DNA of 64,000 nucleotides, taken from contig CM059193.1 of the NCBI GenBank assembly GCA_030323885.1, positions 79,520,578 to 79,584,577 of the forward strand. Direction: 5' to 3'. The notes beneath the pieces were generated by a model. The model did no database searches and was not told the DNA's origin. It saw nothing but the letters and a program-made list of their open reading frames with translations. Source of the stretch: Branchipolynoe longqiensis (Eukaryota > Annelida > Polychaeta > Phyllodocida > Polynoidae). Both the position numbers and the translations under genes were made by a program. The stretch's first letter is position 1. Every line of letters begins with the position of its first letter. Below are positions 33,592-46,315 of this stretch, piece by piece.

Positions 33592-33780
33592 CAGTGAAAC
33601 CCGATTATAATGCGCCCCGATTTAACGCAAATTCCGATATAATGCGATGATTCACTACACCCAGAATTCTTTAATTCAAAGCTAATTCAGTAAACTGAAA
33701 CCCTATTTAGCGCGAGCCTGATTTTTTTCCTGATTGTAGTATATGGACCTGAACGATCGCGTTTTAACGGGGTCATACTG
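33592..33780. mobile_element. Pogo/Tigger-like MITE, TA flanks
   Basis: Begins 'CAGTGAAACCCGATTATAAT' and ends 'TTTTAACGGGGTCATACTG', with TA on both sides. Internal words 'gatttaacgcaaattc' match 11814-11966, so the two are the same family. It is 189 bp. Confidence 0.88.
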
Positions 33781-33809
33781 TACTAAAGTGTCAACTACTT
33801 TCACACATA

Positions 33810-33862
33810 AAGCTGCATAATCCTGACGAAGGTGTCAACATTTCTAAACCAAAACACTTACC
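33810..33862 (+). mobile_element. M2 left-end fragment
   Basis: 'aaagctgcataatcctgacg' followed by 'aaaccaaaacactta' resembles the M2 left 50 bp. The element is then replaced by the satellite. Confidence 0.6.
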
Positions 33863-34345
33863 ATACAAGTTACACACTGCAAATCAATTTGACACATGAT
33901 AGGCCCAATGTAAACTAACGTGGCATACAGCTAAAATTATGCAAATTAATGTGACATACACGTTACACACTGTGGGTCAACTTGACACATGATCAGCCCA
34001 ATGTAAACTAATGTGGCATACAGCTAAAATTATGCAAATTTATGTGACATACACGTTACACACTGCGGGTCAACTTGACACATGATCAGCCCAATGTAAA
34101 CTAAAGTGGCATACAGCTAAAATTATGCAAATTAATGTGACATACACGTTACACACTGTGGGTCAACTTGACACATGATCAGCCCAATGTAAACTAATGT
34201 GGCATACAGCTAAAATTATGCAAATTAATGTGACATACAAGTTACACATGCGGGTCAACTTTACACATGATCAGCCCAATGTAAACTAATGTGGCATGCA
34301 GCTAAAATTATGCAAATTAATGTGACATATTTACAAACAGCAGAT
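33863..34345. repeat. 94-bp satellite-like array
   Basis: About five units, with 'gttacacactg' at about 33868, 33962, 34056, 34150 and 34243. Each contains 'gatcagcccaatgtaaacta' and 'cagctaaaattatgcaaatt'. Identity between adjacent units is high. No ORF. Confidence 0.93.
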
Positions 34346-35121
34346 CAACACCATATATGAGCAACCCAGTAATATGGCATACAGCTAACATAATGTACAT
34401 TAATTTCTGTGACAATAAAGAAATTGTGAATAAAAAAAAGTCTAAATGACAAAATAAAAACATAATGGACACTTAATGTCACATAACTGAGACGTACATC
34501 TAGGACCATGAACTAACTAACACATTAATGTGATGAAGTGATTAGAGTTAACCATGTCCAATTGACGTAAATGCAAATGGCTACTCCGTGCAATTAGCGT
34601 AGTGCATAAATAATACTTACAAATTAACATCTGTAACCATGTGACTTAGCGGTACTTAATCATCGATTGCGCACTAAATACTAGATAAATCCCGGGGTCT
34701 GGATGTCGTCTGCTTTAATCAATTAACGGTGCCTGGGTGGCCAACACACCCTCACCGAAAACCGCTAAATTAATTAAAAGATAACTTTGTGGAAAACAAA
34801 GTGCAAGCACAGCAGCACACAGCTATTTATAATAGTGCCTGTCAACAAATTACAGCTCTGCATTCAGACCAATGTCGTCATGACAGCAGGTGTTCTGTCA
34901 TCGAAAGGACAATCAAATCAGACAAACAGTTTGCACATTAACAAATTGTTCACACATGGCAGAGATTTTGGCCCGTTTTGGGCGTTGCTGCAGACAGGTA
35001 TTACTACATTGAAACAAAGAATAGGATGGCAATGTTTTGCACATTCATATAACTGCGTTCTACCCCCTAAACATGTCTACCCTACCCTCCAATCTGTTCC
35101 ACAACATTCAAAGGTGTTTAA
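34346..35121. other. No gene seen
   Basis: Decayed satellite-like words persist to about 34420. Beyond that, nothing was recognised. Confidence 0.45.
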
Positions 35122-35438
35122 GTTCGTTTGCTGCTGGTTTTACGTCCTGGCAGCACTTAAGGTCATATCGGGATGGTCACCGACTTGTGAGAGTGCGCAC
35201 TCATGGTGATTTTACTTTATTGTGCTGCCCATTGGGTACCAGGCTGCCAGCACCATGACCTAATTTCCCAGTCAGTCACATTATCCTGATGCTGCACCAG
35301 CCAGTTATTGCCTTATCCTAGTAGTGCCAAGCGCCAGGCTAGGTAGTGATAAGTATACATTTTATAAGTCATTGGTTTAACTCGGCCAGGATTCAAAGTC
35401 CCGACCCTCCACAGAGGAAACCTGCGCTCTACAGAGTT
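35122..35438 (-). mobile_element. SINE-A copy, full length
   Basis: Antisense tail 'ggttttacgtcctggcagca', body, and a head truncated at 'cctgcgctctacaga'. Confidence 0.9.
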
Positions 35439-35975
35439 TTAAATTAAAATAAAACGGTGTGATGAATTGTAAATAAATGTCAGAGCTTTAATTGAATCTT
35501 TCAATTAAATTTACGTCGGTGGGTAATTTTTCTTTAGTGAATATAGAATGGATGCTACTTAGTAAAACTGTTCTTCCCCTCCCCACACACACATACACAG
35601 ACAGTCACAGACAGACACAAACACACACACACACACACACACACAAACTAATCACGGCCGTTTTTTGTGTGTTTTGTGCGTGTTTATTTATTGATTGTTT
35701 TTGTTTTGCGTGAGCACGTCGGCAACAGTGTTGGTACGCTTACAGGGCGGGCACCACGTAGGCACGCTTACATCACCTCAGATGTTGCTAGGATGCTAAA
35801 CCCCACTTACCCATTGATCTTAACCTACGGCCTAAGTAAATTAAGGTGGTTTGGCCTAATATGGCCTGATGGGATCGATCCCTCCGTCTGCTACTGCAGC
35901 ACCGCCGCGTGTTCGTGCCCTGCGCCCCACTATTCGGCCAGTTCACACCGGGTTTACAAGCTTTGTAACCGGTAA
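35439..35975. other. No gene seen; CA tract
   Basis: A CA tract at about 35584-35645. The rest was not recognised. Confidence 0.5.
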
Positions 35976-36661
35976 TACCCCTGTCACACTACGACGTAAC
36001 GAGCCAACGTGAGCCTAACGTGATGATTTTTCGTCATTACGTTGCCGTACGTTGGGTCACGTTATGATGACGTCATAATGACGTTAGAGTGACGTCGAGC
36101 TACGTCATGTTACGTTGGCGCGCGTCGAGGTTTTGAACCTGTTCAAAACTTTCGACGTATCTCAACGTGAAGCCGTTATGTTGGGATGACGTGACAATGA
36201 CGTTAGGTTGACGTTCCGCGATCGTTATAGCAACGTAAATGACATTAGAGTCACGTTATGTCACGTCAGACCGACGGCCCGGGTGGGAGCAACGTGTGGG
36301 CAGCGTTTTGCACGTTACGGTCACGTTACGGTCACGTTACGGTCATGGTTACGGTCACGTTAAGGTCACGTTACGGTGGCGTTACGGTCACGTTACGGTG
36401 GCGTTACGGTCACGTTACGTCCACGTCGCACCCGTTACGGCGACGTTACGCTCACGTTACACTAACGCCTGGTCACGTCGCCAATTACCCCTCCCACCTA
36501 ACGTTGTCACGTTACAGCTAAGGTCACGACGTATACCCACGTTACTTTCACGTTACGCTCACGTCCACAATTTGCATATTACGCCGATAACTTCGACGTG
36601 ATATCATTATTTTCACGTTGTGGTTACGCTGACGTAGTCACGTCGTAGTGTGACAGGGCCA
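35976..36661. mobile_element. M3 element, copy A
   Basis: Left end 'TACCCCTGTCACACTACGAC' and right end (reversed) 'TGGCCCTGTCACACTACGAC' form a TIR. The flanks are TAA (35973-35975) and TTA (36662-36664). The 686-bp interior is CpG-rich and built of 'CACGTTACGGT'-type words, echoing the subterminal ACGACGTAAC. It contains a near-perfect hairpin GTTTTGAAC-CT-GTTCAAAAC at about 36130-36149. No ORF with a known domain. A PIF/Harbinger-type 3-bp TWA target is possible. Confidence 0.82.
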
Positions 36662-37735
<1,074 letters not shown>

Positions 37736-37744
37736 GTGGTAGGT

Positions 37745-38440
37745 TTGTGTGTCGTTTCACGTCCTGGAAACATCTAAGGTCATATCAGGATGGACACCGA
37801 CTTGTGACAGTGCGCACGACCAGACGGGATGGCCGAATGAGTTAGAGCGTCCGTCTCCCATGCTGGTAGATCGTGGGTTCGAACCCTGGTAGAGTCAAAC
37901 CAATGACTTAAAAATTTATACTTGTCACTTCCTAGCCAGGCGCTCGGCATTAATAGGATAGGGCAGGGACTGGTTTGCTCATTGTCAGGATAATGTGACT
38001 GAGTGGGATATCAGGTCATGGTGCCAGCAGCCTGGTTTCCCAGTGGGACAGCACTATAAAGTCACCATGAGTGCACACTGTCACAAGTCGGTACCCATCC
38101 TGATATGACCTTAGATGTTGCTAGGATGTAAAATAATAACAAACAAAACAAACACTCATGATGACATTATGCTCAGTACTGCCCCACTGGGAGACCAGGA
38201 CACCTGCACCATGACCTTATATCCCACTCAGTCACATTATCCGGACACTAAGCTAACCAGTCCTTGCCATATCCTAATAATGCAGAGTGCCTGGCTAGAA
38301 AGCAACATGTATCGATCTTTAAGTCATTGGTTTGACTCGACAGGGGTTCAAATGAACCGATGGGTTCGGATTCCCCGATCTCCCAAAACAGGAGAAGGAC
38401 TCTCAATTCATTCGGCCATCCCGTGTGGTATGTATTTATG
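37745..38440 (-). mobile_element. SINE-A copy split by a second SINE-A
   Basis: The tail and first body part occupy 37745-37817 ('cgtttcacgtcctggaaac' to 'gtgacagtgcgcac'). The rest resumes at 38153 with 'cactcatgatgacattat' and runs to the head 'ttcattcggccatcccg'. The gap is a sense SINE-A with CAC repeated at both junctions. Confidence 0.9.
37818..38152 (+). mobile_element. SINE-A copy nested in SINE-A, full length
   Basis: Best-preserved sense copy: A box 'TGGCCGAATGAGTTAGAGCG', B box 'GGGTTCGAACCC', 'gtcaaaccaatgacttaaaa', body, and tail 'aataacaaacaaaacaaa'. It is a good source for a family consensus. Confidence 0.95.
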
Positions 38441-39507
38441 TGCGTCTGTGTATGTGTGTATTTAGGTAGGCCCTACGTTTGGTCTTCGGGAAACATGTGT
38501 TATAAATGTTTTCAAAGCAAGTTTAAAGAATAGGATAGTGCCTGGAGGGATAACCACCCCACTTCCAGGGGTGTAAGCATGCCAGGTGGCAGCAACAGTA
38601 ACTCAGAACACACGTATTGTGATGGCTGTTTCTTGTGGGAGAATGACACTGCGTGATATAACATCCTTAGGACTATTCCAGAAATCATTGCGTATCTATG
38701 GGGAGGAGGGGGGGGGGGGGAGGCGCGAAGCAATTAATTATCTGTTCACCAACACCCGCACTACATTTTTTTTTTTTCATTTTTTTTTTAAAATCAAGCC
38801 AACACCCATCTTTTAATTTCTTTAATTATTTTATTATTATTTTAAACACATACTGGCTGATATTTTAATTATCCGAATACAATAATATTTCTTCAGGCTT
38901 ATTAAAAGAACAAGTTTGAATAACTGTTTGATGTATGCATCTGCCGTGTGAATTCTTATTCTTATTATTTTAAATAATATTCTTAATATTATTCTTATCA
39001 TTCTTATTAGTACATAAAGGTCTACTTGCAATTGGTACTAATAAAATAGTTAGCTCTATGTTCGATGATAGAACAAAATTAAGACAACAGCACGAACCAC
39101 TAATACATTTATTTACTTTCCAAATTTAACATCCACCATCCACACATATTCATGTATGTTGATACCTTACCATGCACATTTATAACAAAAATTATAAAAA
39201 ATAAATAAATAAATAAAATAGCCGGGCGTGGAATAATAGTCCTTAGTATTTTCCACCAATCTTTCAGCCAATCACTACCAGTAACCTGACCAGTCTCTAA
39301 CACACAAGTCCTCAGAAACCTCCCACGGGCAGCCCAACTCAACCCCCTGGTCCCTGTGGTGTATCGAATTACTCAGAGAGCACTTACCTGCTGCTCACGG
39401 TATACAGTGTCACACGTGTCCCGAAGGAAGGAAGGAAAGGCGAAGAGAACCACCCATGCCTGCCATACACCTGCCGAGCTTTGCAACTACCGGCATGTTC
39501 AAAAATC
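38441..39507. other. No gene seen; AT-rich
   Basis: A poly-G run near 38707-38720, poly-T near 38767-38790, and ATT/TAA-rich sequence at 38815-39010. No coding signal. Confidence 0.5.
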
Positions 39508-40173
39508 TAAGTGCGATGAAGTATCAAATTTTCAAAACTAAAACAATCATCTAGATTTGATTCTACATATCTAACTTAGTTAGATACTGATACAGTTATT
39601 TAACAATTGTTTCTGAATAGAAGGGCCAATTTAATAGAACCTGTTACTGCAGAAACCTCATGATGTGATACTTTTGGTGTGCCTGCCAAAACTAATTTGA
39701 TTATATTTGCACTTCAAATAACTGAAAACTTAGCCATTTACTTAAAGCTACTTAAACTAAAGTTGTTTTACGTCCTAGCAACATCTATGGTCATATCAGG
39801 ACGGGTACTGACTTGTGACAGTGCGCACTAATGGCAACTTTATAGTGCTGTCCCACTGGGAAACCAAGATGCCGGCACCATGACCTGGTATCCCACTCAG
39901 TCACATTATCCTGACACTGAGCACACCAGTCCTTGCACTGTCCTAAGAATCCCGAGCACTGGGCTAGGAAGCGACAAGTATCAATTTTTAAGTCATTGGT
40001 TTGACTCGACCAGGGTTCGAACCCACGACCCCACGATCTACCAGCAAGGCAGACGGACGCTCTAACTCATTCGGTCATCCCGTCTGGTCTCTCTTAAACT
40101 AAAGTAAAGTAAATGTATTTGTCTCAGAAAAATTATAAAAACTCAAAATCATAAGACTATAGAACTTTAAAAT
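39508..40173 (+). mobile_element. M2 MITE interrupted by SINE-A
   Basis: M2 interior words flank the SINE: 'tagatttgattctacatatc', 'ctgttactgcagaaacc' and 'cttaaactaaag' to the left; 'aaagtaaatgtatttgtc' and 'tcataagactatagaac' to the right. The left terminus is degraded. Confidence 0.85.
39763..40092 (-). mobile_element. SINE-A insertion with 12-bp TSD
   Basis: The 12-bp repeat CTTAAACTAAAG lies at 39751-39762 and 40093-40104, bracketing 330 bp of complete antisense SINE-A. This proves retrotransposition of the family and defines its ends: antisense start 'TTGTTTTACGTCC', head end 'CATCCCGTCTGGTC'. Confidence 0.97.
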
Positions 40174-40786
40174 GAATGCTACGTTGAGTTGAGTTTTATT
40201 TAACCACCAATATGTAGTAAGGCTTCCCGAAGGAGTGATCTTCCAGCCAAGCAATCAATGTTACATTAAATTAAAGTTCATACCTATGCAAAATACATTG
40301 TTGCAACAAATCTGCAATTAAAGGTTTTACCAAGAATCAGACATTTTCGATGACGAAATTCATCAAAAAGTTTTCAACATGTTCACAAAGAATATTACTT
40401 TCCCAGAGCCCAATCCCTCCCCAAAATACACACCAACGTTTGATCACAGAACATGATAGCTCAAAAGATAAACACCCACAAAACAATAACATTGACATTT
40501 CATTAAACCATAAATAGTCATATATGTGTCAACAATATTATACACCTTGACCGGAGCCCCCCTACATTTTGAGGCCCTGAAAACGTTGGATAGCCCCAAA
40601 GAGTATTGACGCCTCACCACCAAGTATCGGTCCCCTCCATGCGGCATATACTATATGCACGACCCACTGATAACCCTGGTCACGTGATGGTTGAGGTCCC
40701 TCTAATTGAGCCACACACATCGACCCCAGCTCTCCAGTAGACCTCCATACCCAATAGACATAGATCCATATCGTTATCAGTTCGCT
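40174..40786. other. No gene seen
   Basis: No repeat family or coding sequence was recognised. Confidence 0.45.
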
Positions 40787-40915
40787 GTTGGAATTTTGCA
40801 TCCTGGTTACATATGATGTCATATCAGGACGGTACCCACTTGTGGCGACTTTATAGTATTGCCCCACTGTGAGACCAGGCCACCAGCACCATGACCGGAT
40901 ATCCCATTCTCCCTG
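40787..40915 (-). mobile_element. SINE-A copy, truncated
   Basis: 'aattttgcatcctggttac' through 'caccatgaccggatatccc'. It stops where LINE 5' sequence begins. Confidence 0.8.
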
Positions 40916-41358
40916 TAAAATAGTTCCCTTCCACCCCCTTGCAGATCGTAAAAGGCGACCAATGGGGTGACTTGTTTACCTTGAGTCGTGGCTTGTGTCA
41001 GTGGAGGAAGGGATCCTGGTGCATGAGGTCTTCAGGGAGCTTTGGCTTCTTGTCCACGAATACTGCACTTTGGCCTCGACTTCACCTAGACGAGAGGTTG
41101 GACTGGCCCGATCCAATCAATCGGCTGGTCACGCCAAGCCCTAGGAGTAGAACTATGAAGAGTTCATTCTTCACTACTCCTAGAAGGCGGTGGCTAGGGT
41201 CAATCTGGTAATGATCTACATTTCTGGTACCATTACTTGAGTATATCACCCTTCTATCCCTGGTGTGCAACTGCTGGGTATCCGCAGCTCTGCACACACC
41301 CATATGGGGATCCATGGTGGGTAGGGAGCAAGGGTGACGAATATTAAAGAACTAAAAT

Positions 41359-42229
41359 ATGGATAACAAAAAAAAAAACTCAGCCTGGGAAAAAAACAAC
41401 AGACAGACTCGGACTCCGATTTGGAAACCTCAACGCAATGGCCTAGATCCATAATGATTGAATCTAGTGTACCCGACAAACAAATTACAAAACTCTCCCC
41501 TTTTGCCATACAAAAGGGCATCATGGGGATTGCTGGCTCGGTTCAAAGATGTAAAGAAACTGTGGACTGGCCACATTCTTGTGGAATGCGTGAAGAAGGC
41601 TCATGCGGACAATCTGCTATGTGCAAGCACGCTAGCGGGTGTCGCCATTAAAGCCTGTCCTCATCGTACACTGAACTCTAGTAAGGGAGTGATCCATAAT
41701 AGAGATTTGGATGATTGCGATGAGGATAAAATCGTGCAGGAACTTAAATCCCAAGGTGTATTGAACGTTCGACGAATAGTGATTAAGAAGGATAACAAGT
41801 CCATAAAAACAAGGACGTACATCCTCATGTTTGATACACTGGTTCCGCCCAAGAATCTGAAAATTGGATACCTCAGCTTGGCAGTGGATTTGTTTATACC
41901 AAATCCGCTCCGCTGTTTCTGATGCCAGAAATTCGGTCATGGCAAGGATTCATGTCATAACAAAACAACATGTTTCCGATGCAGCCAGAAGGGTTATGAT
42001 GGCACTGCGTGTCATAACAGGCAAAATGGTGCAATTGCCTGGGTGACCATATGGCCGCATCAAAAGACTGTCCTGTTTGAATAAATGAAAAGACAATTCA
42101 TCATGCAAAGACGGAGAATGGGCTGAGCTATCCAGCAGCTCGGAGGATGGTTGAAGGTAAGACACCTTCACCAACCACCAAGAGATATGCTGCGATTGTC
42201 AAGCCTACAAACAAGTCAGTCGACTGCTA
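41359..42229 (+). pseudogene. LINE ORF1 (gag-like, zinc knuckles), broken
   Basis: ATG at 41359 (MDNKK), then frame shifts in A runs. A segment with QWPRSIMIESS and KLSPFAIQKGI lies in one frame; after a frameshift near 41545 follow VKKLWTGHILVE, KKAHADNLL, LNSSKGVI and PNPLRCF. The first CX2CX4HX4C knuckle has a TGA stop inside (41920-41922). The second has Tyr in place of His. The third (CLGDHMAASKDCP) is in another frame. A further block with LSYPAARRMVEG ends at a stop near 42229. The protein would have bound the element's RNA. It is not functional here. Confidence 0.85.
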
Positions 42230-42501
42230 GACTGAATTAACGTGGTTGACTGGGTAGAAGCCCAAGGTTGTACCCCCAGCTCGTCATCTCATGATTGAGC
42301 CGACAAAGAAAACAACGTCGGTGCAAACGCCTAGGATTTCGGATCGTAGTCCGAGTCATCCGAAAAGTGCACAATCTTAAAAAGAAAAACAATATTTTTT
42401 GTTTTGGGCAGAGTCCCGAAAGGGTCTCTGTCCCTAACACAAAACAAATTCCAGGCACTGGAAGATATACAGATGGCTAAGGCCCGTTTGGAGGCTTAGG
42501 C

Positions 42502-43534
42502 ATGGATTTGGATGTGTTGGAGGATGCCAAGGTCCCAGAACATCTCCCATGGTCGTTAAGGAAGCCATCGGTTATCCTTCGACTTGCGGAACTGAGGAAG
42601 TGTAGGCCACATCTGCTTGAATATCAAAGACTACATGCAGAGCTTCAAAACCAGTTTGAAGACCACCTCTCCATACACACTGATGGTTCCAAAGATCAAA
42701 GCCGGGTAGCTGCTGCAGCAGTTTGCCAAGGGAAAAAATTTGGCATTCGCATGCCCGATCAGAGCTCGATTTTCACTGCAGAAGCCCGAGCACTCTACCT
42801 TGCATTGAAGTGTCGAGATTTCCAACCACACTAACTATGTTGTATACAGTGGTTCGTTCTCCTGCCTCCAGGCTGTTGCTGGACTGAAAATAGACCCCCC
42901 TATGGTGGCAAAGGTCATTTATAAAATGAACCAACTGGCAACAGATGGATATGACATCCACCTGTGCTGGGTACCGGGCCATGCCGGCATCCGAGGAAAT
43001 GAAAGAGCTGATCGGGCTGCGAAGAAGGCTCTGAACTGTGATATTGAGTCGTGTTTGATCCCTCACTCTGATCTGAAACCACTAATAGCCCCCCACATCA
43101 AATCCAAATGGCAACATGAGTGGGATGAAAACATCAATAAACTGCAAGAAATTGAACCATCTGTGGAAAAACCACCACATACCCACACGGGAGTTTGGCG
43201 GGACAAAGTGGTCCTTAGCCGCTGCTGTATTGGCCACTCGCGGCTTACACATGCTTTTCTGTTCAAGGGGGACCCTCCCCCTGAATGTATTGGGTGTCAG
43301 TCCCCACTTACACTCAAACACATTTTATTAAGTTGTGTCGATTTCTTGGCCCTGCGCCAACAGTGTTACACTGCAAGCAGCATGCGTGACCTTTTCACGA
43401 AATTGAAGCAAGAAAATATTTTAGCCTTTTTAAGGGCAGCTGGTTTATATCATCACATATATCACATATGGTCCTTTAAACCAATTACATCAATTGAGCT
43501 TCCCCCCATGAATGTGACAGCCCTTCAATGGTAG
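42502..43534 (+). pseudogene. LINE ORF2 RNase H and C-terminal domain, broken
   Basis: RNase H motifs in order: HTDGSK (first catalytic Asp), AEARALYLAL (Glu), a frameshift near 42825, VYSGS where the family normally has YSDS (third acidic residue lost), then WVPGHAGIRGNERADRAAKK (His and last Asp). Downstream a C-terminal CIGC...KHILLSC motif typical of I-like elements is present. The domain would cleave RNA in RNA:DNA hybrids during target-primed reverse transcription. Frameshift plus the Asp-to-Gly change make it inactive. Confidence 0.88.
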
Positions 43535-43783
43535 AGCATCAACCTGGTCCATCTCTCCGTGACTCGACCTACCTACTGGAGAGGCCAGTCATGTCGGGTA
43601 GGCGTGCACTTGATCAACTACAGGATGGCACCCTCTTTTCAGGCACTTCTCTAACCCTCCCACCCACTCCCAAATGGAAATTAAAGTGGGGCACCGCGGT
43701 TACACAAACTGTATATTACATTATATTCATGAGCCTAAACGAGTGGCATCGCCAGCTGACTGATGGGGTGAAAGATTGCTTAG

Positions 43784-44105
43784 TTGGTTGTCGGAGTTTT
43801 ACGTCCTGGCAACATCTAAAGTCATATCAGGATGGGTACCGACCTCTGACAGTGCACACTCATGGTGACTTTATTGTGCTGCCCCACTGGGAAATCATGC
43901 CGCCAACACTATGACCCAATATCCCACTCAGTCACATTATCCTGGCATTGAGCTAACCAGTCCTTGCCCTATCCTATTAATGCAAGCGCCTGGCTAGGAC
44001 GTGTAAAGTATCAATTTTTAAATCAGTGGTTTAACTTGACCGGGAATTGAACTCCCGATCTCCCGCACCAGAGGCCTACTCTCCCGATTCGGCCTCCGCC
44101 CCAGG
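43784..44105 (-). mobile_element. SINE-A copy, full length
   Basis: Antisense tail 'ggagttttacgtcctggcaa', full body, and a degraded head 'cccgattcggcctccgcc'. It abuts the LINE 3' end. Confidence 0.92.
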
Positions 44106-44804
44106 CGGATGGGGGGTGGGCAACAGACAAGCAAGTCCTATGCTATCAAGTTATATAAGCACTACACTGATTATGTAGCCCAAATAGAGATAGTAACTAA
44201 TTTAGATATGGGTACAATTTGTTGGGTTATTTTTGTGACGGTGTATTTATGCTGCCCATAACGGTTAAGGCAAATGACTTGTTTTGGCCACTAGCCAGTA
44301 ACAGTCTCGTTATTCCCCTTGTTCTGTCAGTTTCAGCTGTTGTATAACTCACATAAGCATATGCTGTTAACGAAATGGAATTTGTCTACCTGGACCATAT
44401 AGGTCAAGAGCAGAGATCTCGTATTAGTTGGAGGTGTGCGCGTGGGGGGGGGGGGGGGGGGGGAGCTATGTGGACAGTTACCAGCCATAGTATATAGTAC
44501 CTAGTACATCACCTTAGAATAGTGTGTCGGTGAGAATTCTCTATTGAATTTACATTATTATTTTTGTTATTGCTATTATTATTATTTCACTAAAGCAAGT
44601 AAAGTGCGCAATATGGCGGCAAAGTGGCACAACTTGAAAAGGTGTGTGGGGTGGGGTGGGGTGGGGTGGGGTGGGGGTAGGGGGAGTTTCCTATGACTTG
44701 AAATAGAAGCTGATTGGCTGAGGCACTGCCGGCGTCTGTGTGTAGCCGTGACGATACAGCAAACCTGGCAGTAAGCCACACACCATCTGCCTGTGCCACC
44801 GGAC
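44106..44804. other. No gene seen; poly-G and (GGGGT)n
   Basis: A poly-G run at about 44443-44463 and (GTGGG)n at 44645-44680. The rest is AT-rich and unrecognised. Confidence 0.55.
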
Positions 44805-45032
44805 GACGTGACCGAATAGGTAGAGCGCAGGCTTCCCGTATGGAAGTTTGGGAGTTCAAATGCCAGCCGAGTCAAACCAATGATTTATCAAATTGACACT
44901 TATCGCTACAGGTCTGGCGTTTGGCATTAATAGGATAGAACAAGGACTGGTCAGCACATTGTCAGGGTAATGTGACTGTGGGATATCGAGTCATAGTGCC
45001 GGCGGCTTGGTTTCCCAGTGGGGTAGCACAAT
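44805..45032 (+). mobile_element. SINE-A copy, 3' truncated
   Basis: Head 'acgtgaccgaataggtagag' with a weak B box 'gggagttcaaatgcc', then 'gtcaaaccaatgatttatc' and body to 'cagtggggtagcaca'. Confidence 0.85.
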
Positions 45033-45596
45033 GCACTTGCTGTTCAGACCACACTTCGTCCACACCTCTTCTATCTCCTCTCCGCTGGCCCCCGCACCGC
45101 CTTGATGTCTGAAAAGAGTTACAGAAGAGGGAGCCGGCTGGCATTTCACTTTCTACCTCATATTCCGTCCGTGTCTCCGGCTCGCCGACTGGTCACCACA
45201 GAGCAAGGAGACACTCAACTCTCCTCATTTCTCTTTCCTCTATACTACCCTTTTCTTTTCTTTTTCACCCAGGCTTACTTCTCCCCTTGATCAAGCAATT
45301 TGTTTGCATGGGTGGGGCCCTGTTCCCTTTTCACTTTGTTCTTGCCTGCAGATACACCTTTTCCCGTCCCTTCCTCCTGAACAGTAGGCTACTGGACACG
45401 AGTGCACAGCTACAATCAGACCGGTGATCCAGTACCGCTCCAACGTCTCGTTGTTATTGTTGTAAAGCACCCCCCGCTTCTACAACCGCCCCACATAAAG
45501 TTAAATCTTCATTCATTCCGAAAAACGGAATGATTTATCGGTGCCGTTCTATATTGCTGCAGTGCTGCAGCCTGTAACCATCAAGGTTACGAACGA
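45033..45596. other. No gene seen
   Basis: No recognised repeat or gene. A short pyrimidine-rich stretch lies at 45230-45300. Confidence 0.45.
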
Positions 45597-45702
45597 CCCA
45601 AGAGTCAGAGTAGCACTATGAAGTCGCCATGATTGTGCACTGTCACAAGTCGGTAGCTGTCCTAATATGACTTTAGACGTTGCTAGGACGTAAAACAACC
45701 AA
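45597..45702 (+). mobile_element. SINE-A 3' part
   Basis: 'gtagcactatgaagtcgcca', 'gtgcactgtcacaagtcgg' and the tail 'aggacgtaaaacaaccaacc'. Confidence 0.8.
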
Positions 45703-45759
45703 CCAATCTTCCTGTGCCACCCGACCAGCACAGTGAGGAGACGCCGGTGTTGACTACCG

Positions 45760-46315
45760 CGCCCGTCTGCAGCAGGCCAATGGGGTCAACAGCCAGTGGG
45801 AGGCGGGCTACACCACAGACGTAGCACTGAGAACTAGAACAGCCAGGCTTTGTATGTTAGGGGGTTTAATGTCCTGGGAACAGCAGGGATGAAAGTGGTC
45901 TCCAGGGAAAAAAGCGGAAATGCTGATATTCTCCGATAGATTTAGCATTGTCAGGGAATTGCTGAAAATTCCTAGAAGTCAGGTTTCATATATATTGGTA
46001 AATGCTGATGGTGCTGCGGGATTGAAAAATCCCAGAAATCAGCGGAATCGCGGAGATCTTTCATCCCTGGAACAGCTACACCCATCTGCAGCAAGCCAAA
46101 GGGGTCAATAACCAGTGGGAGGAGTGCTACACCACAGACACAACACCTAGCACAGCCAGGCTTTGCGTACTAGGGGGGCTTAAAGTGCTGGGAACAGCTA
46201 CGCCTATCTGCAGCAGGCCAAGGGGTTCAACAGCCAGTGGGAGGGGTGCTACACCAGACGCAGCACCAAGCACACCAAGGCTTTGTGTAGTATGGGGTTT
46301 AACGTCCTGGGAACA
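45760..46315. repeat. Three tandem ~125-bp units, one junction hit by M1
   Basis: Each unit has 'tctgcagca.gccaa.gggg', 'ccagtgggagg', 'gctacacca.agac' and 'ccaggctttg', ending 'ctgggaacagctac'. The M1 element at 45884-46069 sits precisely in the 'gggaacagc' junction between units one and two. Confidence 0.88.
45884..46069 (+). mobile_element. M1 MITE with GAACAG TSD
   Basis: 'CAGGGATGAAAG' to 'CTTTCATCCCTG', with GAACAG at 45878-45883 and 46070-46075. At 186 bp it is the shortest complete copy, with a single internal 'gatggtgctgcggg' unit. Confidence 0.95.

Larger units (their letters stand above)
40921..43783 (+). mobile_element. Non-LTR retrotransposon, I-like, internally deleted
   Basis: A probable 5' UTR (from about 40921) is followed by ORF1 remnants (41359-42229) and then, without any endonuclease or reverse transcriptase core, the RNase H and C-terminal region of ORF2 (about 42502-43534) and a 3' part to about 43783. 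A gag-like ORF1 with zinc knuckles plus an ORF2 RNase H points to the I superfamily (I/Nimb-like), from family knowledge. The copy is dead: stops, frameshifts and loss of about two-thirds of ORF2. The outer limits are judged from adjoining SINE-A copies. Confidence 0.85.

Noticed and set aside
36239..36601. 120-residue Arg/Tyr/Val-rich frame in M3 copy A
   Set aside because: Generated by CACGTTACGGT word repetition; overlapping frames are equally open and no domain is seen.
37818..37900. tRNA gene with intact A and B boxes
   Set aside because: The sequence continues into the SINE-A body and A-rich tail, and the same head recurs in many copies; it is a SINE head. The heads of SINE-B and SINE-C were rejected for the same reason.
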